Part shown: positions 26,066 to 35,166 of the stretch, in pieces
Numbering within the stretch: position 1 is the stretch's first letter
How the letters are laid out: each line of letters begins with the position of its first letter
Assembly: GCF_000758305.1 (NCBI RefSeq)
Contig: NZ_CP009458.1
Span: forward strand, 4,898,001-4,962,000
DNA: 64,000 bases
Direction: 5' to 3'
Source: Cedecea neteri
GTDB lineage: Bacteria; Pseudomonadota; Gammaproteobacteria; Enterobacterales; Enterobacteriaceae
The notes under the pieces: generated by a model
Database searches by the model: none
The model's input: the letters and a program-made list of their open reading frames with translations, nothing else
Told to the model about the DNA's origin: nothing
Translations under genes and position numbers: made by a program

Positions 26066-27216
26066 CTTTCCGCAACCGGGCTGACTGCGGCAACTTTTGG
26101 CCGCAGGAACAGCGCCGGGGCCGCGACCAATGCCATGACCCAGAACATTCCGCCCTGTAAATGCTGATAGAGGAAGCCGGAGAAAATCGTCATCACGGCG
26201 ATACCGCCGCCCATCGCCACAGCGGAGTAAACGGCCTGCAGGCGGATCACCTCGCCGCCTTTGCGGGCAGAGATATAGCGCATCGCCGCCAGGTGGCAAA
26301 CCGTGAAGCTGCCGCAGTGCAGGATCTGCGCCACAATCAGCCACGGAAGTTCGGTAGTGCTTGCCATCAGGCTCCAGCGAATAATGCCGGTCACGGTGGA
26401 CAGCAGCAGCAAATCCCTGGCACTCCAGCGGCGGAACAATTTGTTGCTGAGGGCAAAGATAACGATTTCCGCCACCACGCCCAGCGACCATAAATAGCCC
26501 ACAACGGATGCGGAATAACCTGCTCCCTGCCAGTAAATCGCACTAAAGCCGTAATAAGCCGCGTGTGCGCCCTGCAGCAGAGACACACAGGCCAGGAAAC
26601 GCCAGGCGCTGATAATCAGCCCTTTCCAGGCGGGCCAGCCCGCCGAAGCCTGATGCCGGGTTTCGCCCTGCGGCATAATAGAAGGCCGCAGCATCATGCC
26701 AATCAGCATCGACGCCGCGCCAACGGTCAGCAGTACCAGAATAGCCTGATAGCTGAACTCGCTCACCAGCTTGCCGGTAATAGCTGAGCCGATAACAAAC
26801 GCCAGCGATCCCCAGAGCCGCACCCGGCCATAATCCAGCGGCATTTGCCGCTGCCAGGTACCCGCCAGCGCATCGGTCAGCGGCACCAGCGGCGAGAAGA
26901 ACAGGTTAAAGCCCACCATCGTCAGCAGTAGCCAGAGCGCAGCATGGCCCAGCCAGAAACCGGCGGCAAAAATTAAGGTGGCAAGGGCTAACAGACGTAA
27001 GGCAAAAACAAGGCGGGAAGGATCGGTCACTCGTGGGGCTAATAATAAACTGCCGAGGAAGCGGGCGATTAACCCTGAGCCTAACAGCAATCCTATTGTT
27101 TCGGGGGGAAGCCCGACGCCTTTGAGCCAGACGCTCCAGAACGGCAAAAACACGCCATAGCTAAAGAAGTAGGTAAAGTAACTGAGCGCCAGCCAGCGCG
27201 TGGAATGCAAAACCAT
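26062..27216 (-). CDS. hcaT: HcaT, MFS permease (3-phenylpropionate transporter family)
   Basis: This is a twelve-helix major facilitator of 384 residues, annotated in E. coli as a probable 3-phenylpropionate transporter. It has the LacY-like family start VLHSTRWLALSYFTYFFSYG and the motif GVFLPFWSVWLKG. ATG 27216 with GGGAGG upstream gives the family length. The hca catabolic genes that follow in E. coli are absent here, so the substrate in this organism is open. Confidence 0.88.
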   Translation of the reverse strand: MVLHSTRWLALSYFTYFFSYGVFLPFWSVWLKGVGLPPETIGLLLGSGLIARFLGSLLLAPRVTDPSRLVFALRLLALATLIFAAGFWLGHAALWLLLTMVGFNLFFSPLVPLTDALAGTWQRQMPLDYGRVRLWGSLAFVIGSAITGKLVSEFSYQAILVLLTVGAASMLIGMMLRPSIMPQGETRHQASAGWPAWKGLIISAWRFLACVSLLQGAHAAYYGFSAIYWQGAGYSASVVGYLWSLGVVAEIVIFALSNKLFRRWSARDLLLLSTVTGIIRWSLMASTTELPWLIVAQILHCGSFTVCHLAAMRYISARKGGEVIRLQAVYSAVAMGGGIAVMTIFSGFLYQHLQGGMFWVMALVAAPALFLRPKVAAVSPVAES

Positions 27217-27319
27217 GATCCCTCCCGTTTTGGAGGCGATAGTGTCGGGGATAGCCGGCTGGCATGCAAGCAAACATTAACAGCGTAATAACACACATCA
27301 AAATAATGGCTATTGCACG

Positions 27320-28141
27320 TTAGCTCACCTCAATTTCCATCTCCAGATGCGTAGTCTGGCCCGTTTCCAGCATAACCAACCCCGGCATTCCCGCCATGTT
27401 ATGCGCGTTGACCGGATGCGTTTGCGGCTCAAGGCAGATAAACGGCTGGTTCTCGATGCGAAACGCCATCAGACACGCCGCCGGGCTGCGCAAACAAACG
27501 TTCATATCCGAATGCGTAATAACCGCCCTGCCGCTCCAGCCGGAATACCCTACGTTTAGCCACTCGTTCTCCGGCGTTTTAGTGCGTGAAAAATCCGTTT
27601 GCGGGCTGAACGTCCCTTCCCAGGCCAAAGGCAAGTGCTGCTCGCCTTCGGGCCAGTAGCCGCTGGCGGAAAACTGCACCCGGCTATCCGCCTCCAGAGC
27701 AAAATAGGGATGTAAACCCAGCCCGTAAATCATCGGTTTCTCGCCAATGTGCGTGAGTTCCAGCCGGATTAACAGCCTGTTGCCCGCCAGGCGATAAGTC
27801 AGATTTGCCAGATAGTGAAAACCACAGGGATGCTGGCTGCGCAGACTCAAGGTGACAGACTCAGCTTCGTGCTGCTTAACGTGCCAAAGCTTTTGCCAGC
27901 CATCCCCGTGCAGAAAAAAGTGCTCATCGACGGGGCTGTCTGGCAGCTGGATCCGCTTGCCGTGCAGATGGAAAGCGTTCCCGGCCACCCGATTAGCCAG
28001 CGGCAGCATCGGAAACAGCGCCGGGTTTGCCGGATGAAAAATCGGTTTTCCGTGCCTGAGAGATTCAAAGCTGATAACTGAGGCCCCTTGCGGGGCAACA
28101 GTCAACCTAAGAAAAGCATTTTGCAGGTGCAGGGCGTCCAT
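27320..28141 (-). CDS. Aldose 1-epimerase family protein (YphB-like)
   Basis: This galactose mutarotase-fold protein of 273 residues probably interconverts alpha and beta anomers of a sugar. It has the family landmarks PLANRVAGNAF, HLHGDGWQKLW (catalytic His), GLGLHPYF and a late ICLEPQTHP. It resembles E. coli YphB, which lies in the equivalent neighbourhood, but divergence is large enough that orthology is not certain. The start overlaps the sugar porter stop (TAATG), so the two are translationally coupled. Confidence 0.85.
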   Translation of the reverse strand: MDALHLQNAFLRLTVAPQGASVISFESLRHGKPIFHPANPALFPMLPLANRVAGNAFHLHGKRIQLPDSPVDEHFFLHGDGWQKLWHVKQHEAESVTLSLRSQHPCGFHYLANLTYRLAGNRLLIRLELTHIGEKPMIYGLGLHPYFALEADSRVQFSASGYWPEGEQHLPLAWEGTFSPQTDFSRTKTPENEWLNVGYSGWSGRAVITHSDMNVCLRSPAACLMAFRIENQPFICLEPQTHPVNAHNMAGMPGLVMLETGQTTHLEMEIEVS

Positions 28142-29580
28142 TAGCGTAGCGCCTTTGCAGCCTGGGCGGGAGAAGCATTCACGCGGCCTTCAGCCAGTTG
28201 CTGCTCCAGCGCTTCAAGGCTCACGCCTTTGGTTTCCGGCACGAAGCGGCGCACGTAGATAAAGCCAGCGGCGCAGATAACACCGTACAACAGGAAGCTG
28301 CCGGATGCGCCCAGGCCTGCATTGAGCAGCGGGAAAGTGTAAGTCAGCAGGAAGCAGGCGACCCACAGCGCTAATGTCCCCAGCGACATCGCCAGGCCGC
28401 GAACGCGGTTCGGGAAGATTTCCGCCAGCAGCACCCAGGTTACCGGGGCCAGCGTCAGCGCATAGGTGGCGATTGCAGCCAGCACCAGAATCAACACCGG
28501 CAGACCCAGAATACCCAGACCATAGGCGGCACCAATCAGCGCATAGATAATCGTCAGCCCGGCGGCCCCAAACAGCATCAATTTGCGGCGGCCAATTTTG
28601 TCCACCAGCGGCAGTGCGGCAAGGGTAAACACCAGGTTAATCAGGCCGGTCGCCACGATTGATTTCAACGTGCTGTTAATGTCGAACCCGGCGGAGGCAA
28701 AAATCTCCTGCGCATAGTTGAAGATAACGTTAATCCCGCACCACTGCTGGAACACCGCCAGCACCATACCAATCACAATGATCGGGCGAACCTTCGGCGC
28801 CCAAAGGGCAGACCACGACACTTTTTGATTGTCTTTGCTTAACGTTTCCTGAATATCTTTCAGCGTTGCATCGGCATAGCTTTTACTGCCGATGCGGCTC
28901 AGCATTTGGTGAGCGCGTTCGTTTTTCCCGGCGCGCACCAGCCAGCGAGGTGACTCAGGCACAAAGAACATCAGGATCAAAAAAACCACCGCCGGGAAGG
29001 CTTCAAAGCCAAACATCCAGCGCCAGCCAACCTGCCCGTTCCAGCTGGCGCTGATTTCCTGCATCGTTGCCTGACTGGCGACCGGCTCGGCAATCATCAG
29101 GTTAATCAGCTGCGCCGCCAGCACCCCAACCACAATGGTAAGCTGGTTGACCGCCACAAAACGCCCGCGCTGTGCCGCCGGGCTGATTTCTGCGATATAC
29201 ATCGGGCTAAGCGCCGAAGCGAGGCCAATTCCCACCCCGCCGACAATGCGCCACACAACAAACATATCGAAGTTACTTGCCACTGCGGTGCCCCAGGCAG
29301 ACGCGGTAAACATGATTGCGGCAAGAATAAGGGGAATTTTGCGGCCAAACTTGTCGGCACACCAGCCGGAGAGTATCGCCCCAATAATACATCCCACCAG
29401 GGCAGAGCTCATTGCCCACCCGGAAACGGCCGGGTCGGTAATAGAAAAATAGGCTTCGTAGAACGGTTTTGCCCCGCCGATAACCACCCAGTCATAACCA
29501 AACAACAGCCCGCCACAGGCGGCCACCAGACAGATGGTCCAGACGTAACCCATGCGTAGTTGCGATTGCACACGTTCCAT
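28141..29580 (-). CDS. MFS sugar porter (XylE/AraE/GalP type)
   Basis: This is a proton-coupled monosaccharide importer of the SP family in the inner membrane. The 479-residue protein has twelve predicted helices and the family signatures GGLLFGYDWVVIGGA, DKFGRK, PESPRWLV, a QQWCGIN motif in helix 7 and VPETKGVS near the C-terminus. A GAGGAT site precedes ATG 29580. It lies between yphG and the epimerase gene in one minus-strand operon. The specific sugar cannot be read from the sequence. Confidence 0.9.
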   Translation of the reverse strand: MERVQSQLRMGYVWTICLVAACGGLLFGYDWVVIGGAKPFYEAYFSITDPAVSGWAMSSALVGCIIGAILSGWCADKFGRKIPLILAAIMFTASAWGTAVASNFDMFVVWRIVGGVGIGLASALSPMYIAEISPAAQRGRFVAVNQLTIVVGVLAAQLINLMIAEPVASQATMQEISASWNGQVGWRWMFGFEAFPAVVFLILMFFVPESPRWLVRAGKNERAHQMLSRIGSKSYADATLKDIQETLSKDNQKVSWSALWAPKVRPIIVIGMVLAVFQQWCGINVIFNYAQEIFASAGFDINSTLKSIVATGLINLVFTLAALPLVDKIGRRKLMLFGAAGLTIIYALIGAAYGLGILGLPVLILVLAAIATYALTLAPVTWVLLAEIFPNRVRGLAMSLGTLALWVACFLLTYTFPLLNAGLGASGSFLLYGVICAAGFIYVRRFVPETKGVSLEALEQQLAEGRVNASPAQAAKALR

Positions 29581-29614
29581 GGTCGATCCTCATCTTGTAT
29601 TTGTAGGGTAAGGG

Positions 29615-29638
29615 AGCGGGCGCTCATCGTCGCCCGCC
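29615..29638 (-). other. Intercistronic hairpin between yphG and the sugar porter
   Basis: Perfect arms GCGGGCG/CGCCCGC pair around an eight-base loop in the 66-base spacer. No T-tract follows, so it looks like an mRNA-stability element rather than a terminator. Confidence 0.5.
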
Positions 29639-29646
29639 AGTTATTG

Positions 29647-32600
29647 TTAAAGTACGCCGGTGCTAAGGGCCTGACGCAGCAGATGGGCTTTGTCATGAGC
29701 CGGATTAAGGGTTAATAACTCCTCCAACCGCTGGTTGAAGGAGGCGATATCCCCCAGGCCAAACCACCCAAGCGCTTCCACGAACAGGCAATGCTGCTGA
29801 TGTTGTTTCCGCGGGTCGCCATTGAGCGCAATCAGGTCCGGCAGGGAAACGGCGAAGAAATCGGCCTCAACCCCGTCGTCACGGTGCGCCTGTGCCCAGT
29901 CAACAAAGGCTTTGAAGTGCTGGTGGGCCGCCTCAAGCTCTCCCAACTGCTTGAGGGCCATAGCCTGATAGAAGAGGTAGTCTACGGGTTGGTCGTTGTA
30001 GTAGCGCCCGGCCGCCAGGGAACTCCCGCCTTTCAACGCCTGCTGGAAGTAGGATTTAGCCAGTTCGCTACGCTGCTGAAGCTGCGCACAGCGGCCAAGC
30101 AGGAACCAGATATCGTTGTCGGTTTGCCCGACCAGGCGGCCTTCGCCGAGATTTTCCGGATAGCGCAGCGCCTGTTGTAACAACTCCTCCGCCTGGCCGT
30201 ATTGGCCGGTAGCTATGCAGGCCAGGGCGCGGCGCTGTTGGCTGATAATGTACTGCCCCGTCACTTTGCCCTCGCCCCCCTCCCACGGGTGGAACTTGCG
30301 CTCGGCCAGCACTTTCGCGGCAGCGTCATGCTTACCGTGCTGGTTCCAAAGGCTCAGCAGCTCGGCGGTGAGATCGTCACGTTTTAGCGCGACGTCACGC
30401 TTCGTCTCCAGGCGGGCAAGACGTTCCTCCGGTGAGCGGCCGTTTTGCTTCAGCAGGAAGTCGAGTTCAAACAGGAAGCGCGCATTATCGGGTTCGAGAT
30501 CCACCGCGCGCAGCAACAGCGTTTCAGCTCGCTGAACGTCCTGCTCTTTGTTCCAGGCATGAATCGCCAGCACGCGCTGCACGGAGGCAAACTCCGGCAT
30601 CTGTTTAGCGCAGAATGCCCAGCAGGTCAGCGCTTCTGCATAACGACGTTTGCTGTACCAGAAGCAGCCCAGCAGATACTGTGCAAAACCATCCTGTGGG
30701 AGGCGCATCAGCATTTGCACTTCATCCAGGGTGTTAGGGAAGCGAACGCGGGCGGTAAACTGCTCCCGAGCCAGTACAAGATAGCTCTGTTGCCGCTGAG
30801 GGTCAGATTCCAGCGAGGCCTGCCACAGCAGCGGCATCGTTTCCTGCGCATTCAGGACGGAGAGCAGTTCACGCGCGGCATGCTCTGCCCCAAAGCTCAT
30901 CAGCCAGCCGGCTAAAACGCTGGCGTTAGTGCCGCGCTGGCCTGTCACCTGCCGCAGCTTTTGCTTGTCATCTGCGTTCTGGGTGATCGCCCAGCGGGCA
31001 TAGTGCAGGGCATAACTCAGCGGCCAGGCGGCAAGCTGTTGTTCAATCCACGCCAGCGCCTCAGCTTTTTCCCCTTGCTGAGACAGCGCCAGCGCTTTTA
31101 GCGCCATCGCAAGGTTATTAGAGGCGTTGAACTGCAGGCTTTGGGACACCAGCGTTAAAGCACGAGCGGTTTCGCCTTTGCGCATTGCCAGGCGGGCCAG
31201 GGCATAAAATGCCGCGTCCCGGCAGTTGCCGCTCCAGCTGGCCTTGTAGTAAGCATCGAAAGCGCCGTCGTAGTCCCCCAGGCGTTCTTTTGCTGAGCCA
31301 AGAAGCTGGCTGGCATCGCCGTTTTGCGGGTTTTTGTTCAGGCGATGGGCGCGCTGCAGCGCCGCGTCGGCATGCTCTTTGGCTTTTTGCCAGTTACCCC
31401 GGTTGAATTCGAGCGTGCCCAGGGCGACGTTACAGCGGGAGTCCAGCGGATCAATGTCCAGCGCACGCCGGTAGTAGTCGAAGGCTGAACGGCTGGCGTG
31501 CAGATACTGCTCCAGATGCTGGCCAATGAAATAAAGTTCGTCGCAGTTATCGATCTCTTCGGGCTTAGCCGGGGCCTGCGCCGCCTGTGGCAGAGGCAAC
31601 TCTTCCGCGATGTGTTCCAGGTAGCTGAGCACCACTTCGCCTTGCGCATTGAGCAAACTCAGCGTGAGCCGCTGCGGCCAGTCGTCAGTCAACTGATGCT
31701 GCCAGGCTTCCGCCGGCTTCAGGCTGAGTGGCGCTTGCCACAGGACTACGCCGTCGCTTTCAAGGCGCAACGTCACTGCTTCAAGCGGGGAAATGGCGTA
31801 GAGGCCGAGTTCCAGCCTGCCCTGCTGACGCTCAAGCTTGATGGCCGCGTCGGTGCTGGCGTTTTGCAGCGTCCCCAGCTTGCTGTAAGGCAGGAAGTTT
31901 TGCACAAACACTTTTTCTTCAAACGGCGCCAGCCAGGTAAAGTCCGGCTGGTTGTCGGTGAACACACCGGTCATCAGCTCGATGTACGGGCCGTTGGTGT
32001 CGGTCAGGTTGCGATCCCAGGCCAGGCCAAAGTCGCAGTTGCCCCAGGTCCACTGCTTTTTGCCCGGTGATACATGGTGATCGGCAATGTGCAGCAGCCC
32101 GCCCTGTTCACCGTGGTGGTAGGCGCCAACAAAATCGTAATTCGACTTATCAGCCATGTAAGAGGTTGGCACCGGGATGTTTTTGTAGCGCGAGATATCC
32201 ACGCCCGCGGAATAATCCACCTTGTAGTAGGTGCCGTGGGCAATCGGGAAGGCGGAAACGTCGCGTTTGCCGTGGTCAAACACCGCGGTCACGTCCGGCG
32301 GGAATACGCTCTGATGGTCGTCGCCGCCTTTCACTGCCGGGTTTGCCCACCACAGGAAGTGGCGCGGCGTGGCGTTGCCGTTAAAGACTTTGCCGGTAAT
32401 TTCAATCAGCGCTTTTTCAGGGTAAAGAGTAAAGCCGGTCATCACCTGCAGACCGCGCATCGGTTCCACTTCACCCAGCCAGACGGTTTGCGCCCCGCTT
32501 TCGTGCTGCTGGAAAGTCACGTCCACTGGCAGAAAAGTGGTCGGGCGGTGGTGCTGCGGCCAGTTAAATTCGATCCCGCCGGAGATCCACGGCCCGATCA

Positions 32601-32919
32601 GGCCCACCAGCGCGGGTTTGACCACTTCGTTGTAGTACACGAAGTCGCGCTCCATTACTTTGTCCCAGGCGCGGTGAATACGCCCGCCCAGCTCCGGCAG
32701 CAGCATTACGCGAATAAAATCGTTTTCCAGCCAAACCGCCTGGTACTCGCGCATCTCACGTTTACCGGTCAGGGTGTCGATCACGCCATAGGGGTAAACC
32801 GCGCCGGAAGATCCCTGATAGACACGGTTTTCCAGGAACATCGGGTTTGGATCTTCTGCTCCGGTGGTCCAGGTCGGGAGTGAGATCGTTTCCTGCCAGA
32901 CTTTAACGGCTCCGTACAT
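29647..32919 (-). CDS. yphG: YphG, DUF5107/DUF4380-type protein with TPR repeats
   Basis: The protein has 1,090 residues with no signal peptide. Residues about 1-350 form a conserved DUF5107 domain (GGRIHRAWDK, GGIEFNWPQHHRPTTF, HFLWWANPAVKGG) that resembles mutarotase-fold sugar-binding proteins. The remainder, from about 450, is a long array of tetratricopeptide-type helices. It matches E. coli YphG strongly in the first domain. Function is unknown; the fold and its place with a sugar porter and an epimerase suggest carbohydrate recognition or conversion (inference). GGAGAG precedes the start. It is divergent from the ROK regulator yphH. Confidence 0.93.
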   Translation of the reverse strand: MYGAVKVWQETISLPTWTTGAEDPNPMFLENRVYQGSSGAVYPYGVIDTLTGKREMREYQAVWLENDFIRVMLLPELGGRIHRAWDKVMERDFVYYNEVVKPALVGLIGPWISGGIEFNWPQHHRPTTFLPVDVTFQQHESGAQTVWLGEVEPMRGLQVMTGFTLYPEKALIEITGKVFNGNATPRHFLWWANPAVKGGDDHQSVFPPDVTAVFDHGKRDVSAFPIAHGTYYKVDYSAGVDISRYKNIPVPTSYMADKSNYDFVGAYHHGEQGGLLHIADHHVSPGKKQWTWGNCDFGLAWDRNLTDTNGPYIELMTGVFTDNQPDFTWLAPFEEKVFVQNFLPYSKLGTLQNASTDAAIKLERQQGRLELGLYAISPLEAVTLRLESDGVVLWQAPLSLKPAEAWQHQLTDDWPQRLTLSLLNAQGEVVLSYLEHIAEELPLPQAAQAPAKPEEIDNCDELYFIGQHLEQYLHASRSAFDYYRRALDIDPLDSRCNVALGTLEFNRGNWQKAKEHADAALQRAHRLNKNPQNGDASQLLGSAKERLGDYDGAFDAYYKASWSGNCRDAAFYALARLAMRKGETARALTLVSQSLQFNASNNLAMALKALALSQQGEKAEALAWIEQQLAAWPLSYALHYARWAITQNADDKQKLRQVTGQRGTNASVLAGWLMSFGAEHAARELLSVLNAQETMPLLWQASLESDPQRQQSYLVLAREQFTARVRFPNTLDEVQMLMRLPQDGFAQYLLGCFWYSKRRYAEALTCWAFCAKQMPEFASVQRVLAIHAWNKEQDVQRAETLLLRAVDLEPDNARFLFELDFLLKQNGRSPEERLARLETKRDVALKRDDLTAELLSLWNQHGKHDAAAKVLAERKFHPWEGGEGKVTGQYIISQQRRALACIATGQYGQAEELLQQALRYPENLGEGRLVGQTDNDIWFLLGRCAQLQQRSELAKSYFQQALKGGSSLAAGRYYNDQPVDYLFYQAMALKQLGELEAAHQHFKAFVDWAQAHRDDGVEADFFAVSLPDLIALNGDPRKQHQQHCLFVEALGWFGLGDIASFNQRLEELLTLNPAHDKAHLLRQALSTGVL

Positions 32920-33035
32920 AGCAACTCTCCAGTAAACAAATAACAGTGAATGGGGGATTGCCGACAGTTTGAAGCAGCTGATTATGATTTAATCGCTGAA
33001 AGCTCACGCAATACAGTTAATGAGGTTTAGTAAAA
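32920..33035. promoter_or_regulatory. yphG/yphH divergent promoter region with palindrome
   Basis: The 116-base divergent spacer contains a perfect 5-bp inverted repeat GATTA-TGATT-TAATC at 32980-32994, which extends imperfectly to CAGC/GCTG. It lies about 45-60 bases from each start codon and is the best candidate operator for the ROK regulator encoded next to it. This is an inference from position and symmetry. Confidence 0.45.
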
Positions 33036-34229
33036 ATGCAGGAGTCAGGTCTCAATAATCAGCGGGTACGCCAGCTCAACCGACAAACGCTGATGACGCT
33101 GGTATGGCGGCACAAGCAACTGAGTAAATCGCAGTTTGCCCGCTACACCGGGCTGTCCATTCCCGCCGTCAGCAACATCCTTGAGGAGCTGGTCGATGAG
33201 GGTAAACTCAGCCATTCCAGCGAAAATCTCAGCAGCCGGGGGCTGAACAGCGGCAGCTACCAGATCCCGCCTGAAGGGGATTACATCCTCTGTATGAACG
33301 TCACCCCCACCAGCATTGAGAGCCAGCTGTGCAACGCCCAGCTTTCGCCGATAGCCGACTTTGAACGCCGTGCTATTGTGGCCCCTTCTCCGCAGGCGTT
33401 GCTGTCGGCCATTGAAGCTGTCTGGCAGCAGCAGCGAAAAAGCTGGCCGAAAAAAACCATCAACCTCGCATTGGGTATACATGGGCAGGTCGATCCCGTA
33501 ACCGGCGTGTCGCAAACCATGCCGCAGGCGCCATGGCGGGAAGCGGTGGAAATTAAATACCTGCTGGAAGAGAAGCTGAACGTCGAAGTCCGGCTGGATA
33601 ACGACTGCGTGATGCTGGCCCTGGCGGAGAAGTGGCAAAACAACGGCAATCGGGAAGATTTCTGCGTGCTTAACGTGGATTACGGCATCGGCTCTTCGTT
33701 TGTGATCAACGGGCAAATCTATCGAGGCAGTCTGTACGGCAGCGGGCAAATTGGCCACACCATCGTCAACCCGGACGGCATGGCCTGCGACTGCGGGCGC
33801 TATGGCTGCCTGGAAACCGTGGCTTCGCTCAGCGCGCTGAAAAAACACGCCCGTATCTGGCTCAAAACGCACCCGGAGGCGCAGCAGAACGATCCGGAAA
33901 AGCTCACTTCCCGGCAACTGGTTCAGGCATTACATGCCGGGGATGAGAGAGTTGCCCGCTGGGTAGAAGATTCGGCCAATGCGATTGGGCTTAGCCTGTA
34001 TAACTTCCTTAATATTCTCAATATTAACCAGATCTGGTTCTATGGCCGCAGCTGCGAGTTTGGCGAAAACTGGCTAAACGCGATTAAACAGCGGATTGGC
34101 TTTAATCCGTTCGACCACGGCGATGGCCTGCAGAGTCACGCCACGCAAATAAACTTCGGCCAGCTCACCCGCGCCCAGCAGGTGATGGGGATAGGCTATT
34201 TATATGCCGAGACTGCACTGATGGAATAA
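33036..34229 (+). CDS. yphH: YphH, ROK-family transcriptional regulator
   Basis: NagC/Mlc-type repressor of 397 residues. An N-terminal winged helix-turn-helix (about 15-75, with LSKSQFARYTGLSIPAVSN) is followed by a ROK sugar-kinase-like domain. Its zinc motif GHTIVNPDGMACDCGRYGC is in place, followed by LETVAS. It has the same length and position relative to yphG as E. coli YphH. It likely responds to the sugar or sugar phosphate handled by the neighbouring genes. Confidence 0.87.
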   Translation: MQESGLNNQRVRQLNRQTLMTLVWRHKQLSKSQFARYTGLSIPAVSNILEELVDEGKLSHSSENLSSRGLNSGSYQIPPEGDYILCMNVTPTSIESQLCNAQLSPIADFERRAIVAPSPQALLSAIEAVWQQQRKSWPKKTINLALGIHGQVDPVTGVSQTMPQAPWREAVEIKYLLEEKLNVEVRLDNDCVMLALAEKWQNNGNREDFCVLNVDYGIGSSFVINGQIYRGSLYGSGQIGHTIVNPDGMACDCGRYGCLETVASLSALKKHARIWLKTHPEAQQNDPEKLTSRQLVQALHAGDERVARWVEDSANAIGLSLYNFLNILNINQIWFYGRSCEFGENWLNAIKQRIGFNPFDHGDGLQSHATQINFGQLTRAQQVMGIGYLYAETALME

Positions 34230-34360
34230 CGATATGGCGTCGGGCGTCATCAATAAAAAACATTCATTAACACAAACAACGTGGTAGAGGCGCAGCGGCA
34301 ATGGCAGGCTCGGATGTTGTGTATTAACTTTAAATTGAGTCCACTACAGGCGAGCCCGCT

Positions 34361-34783
34361 ATGAACACACTACGCTATTTCGATTTTGGTCAATCTCGTG
34401 CCCTGATCCTGCTTATTGCCCGTATTGCGTTGATTCTGCTGTTCATTATTTTCGGCTTGCCGAAGATCAGCGGATTCAGCGGCACCGTGGCGTATATGGA
34501 ACATCTTGGCACCCCACTGCCTACGCTTGCCGCCGCGATTGCGGTGTTTATGGAAGTTGTTGCTGCGATCCTGGTCATCATCGGGTTCTTTACCCGTCCG
34601 CTGGCCATTTTGTTTGTGTTTTATACCCTCGGCACGGCACTTATCGGCCACCATTACTGGAGTATGACCGGGGACGCCGTGATGCCTAACATGATTAACT
34701 TCTATAAAAACATCAGCATAGCTGGCGGGTTCCTGCTGCTGGCGGTCACCGGCCCTGGCGCGATATCCGTCGACAAGCGCTAA
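34361..34783 (+). CDS. yphA: YphA, DoxX-family inner membrane protein
   Basis: This 140-residue protein has four predicted membrane helices. It matches E. coli YphA in start (MNTLRYFDFG), core (FTRPLAILFVFYTLGTALIGHHYW) and ending (TGPGAIS.DKR). The DoxX family is linked to quinone or thiol redox and envelope stress in some species; no function is known for this member. It lies 131 bases after yphH and ends in a strong terminator. Confidence 0.92.
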   Translation: MNTLRYFDFGQSRALILLIARIALILLFIIFGLPKISGFSGTVAYMEHLGTPLPTLAAAIAVFMEVVAAILVIIGFFTRPLAILFVFYTLGTALIGHHYWSMTGDAVMPNMINFYKNISIAGGFLLLAVTGPGAISVDKR

Positions 34784-34798
34784 ATTCCTTCCTCATTC

Positions 34799-34822
34799 AA
34801 AGGCCGCGTATGCGGCCTTTTT
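34799..34822 (+). terminator. Terminator after yphA
   Basis: AAAGGCCGC and GCGGCCTTT pair around a four-base loop and are followed by TTTC. It is canonical and separates yphA from the ABC importer operon. Confidence 0.9.
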
Positions 34823-35166
34823 CATTCGTTTCCCGCCCATTTTGCTTGATACGCTTCAGCTCACAATTTCGTAACATTTTTTTGCTGGCTGACGGCCTCT
34901 TTGGTGCCCCAAACATCCTTTGAACGGCAAATTGTTTATAAATTGTTATTTATATGTTTCATTTTTGACCATCAATTAACACTACCCTGTCCGTCCAGTC
35001 TGAAAAAACATCATATATTTAACCGTTTTTTAACCAAATAAGATCTAAAAATAAACAATTATGGGCGTGCATCACATTTAGAAAAACTGCGATTCATTCC
35101 CTCTTCCCTTCGTTGCTAGTCTCCTCTCCGTGACATGCCTCAGTCCCTAATAAAAAAGGTACACCT
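34823..35166 (+). promoter_or_regulatory. AT-rich upstream region of the sugar ABC operon
   Basis: This is a long upstream region, much richer in A+T than the surroundings between about 34900 and 35090. It contains the decamer AATTGTTTAT at 34930-34939 and its exact inverse ATAAACAATT at 35051-35060, plus a near-repeat AATTGTTATTTAT at about 34941. These could be paired regulator sites. A polypurine ribosome-binding stretch (AAAAAAGGTACACCT) precedes the start codon. No confident -35/-10 pair was chosen. Confidence 0.45.

Noticed and set aside
27217..27273. 19-codon N-terminal extension of hcaT
   Set aside because: The internal ATG at 27216 has a good ribosome-binding site and matches the family N-terminus.
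35060..35080. CRP site upstream of the sugar-binding protein gene (TCACA half at about 35070)
   Set aside because: The partner half six bases away reads ATGGG rather than TGTGA, so the palindrome is not supported.
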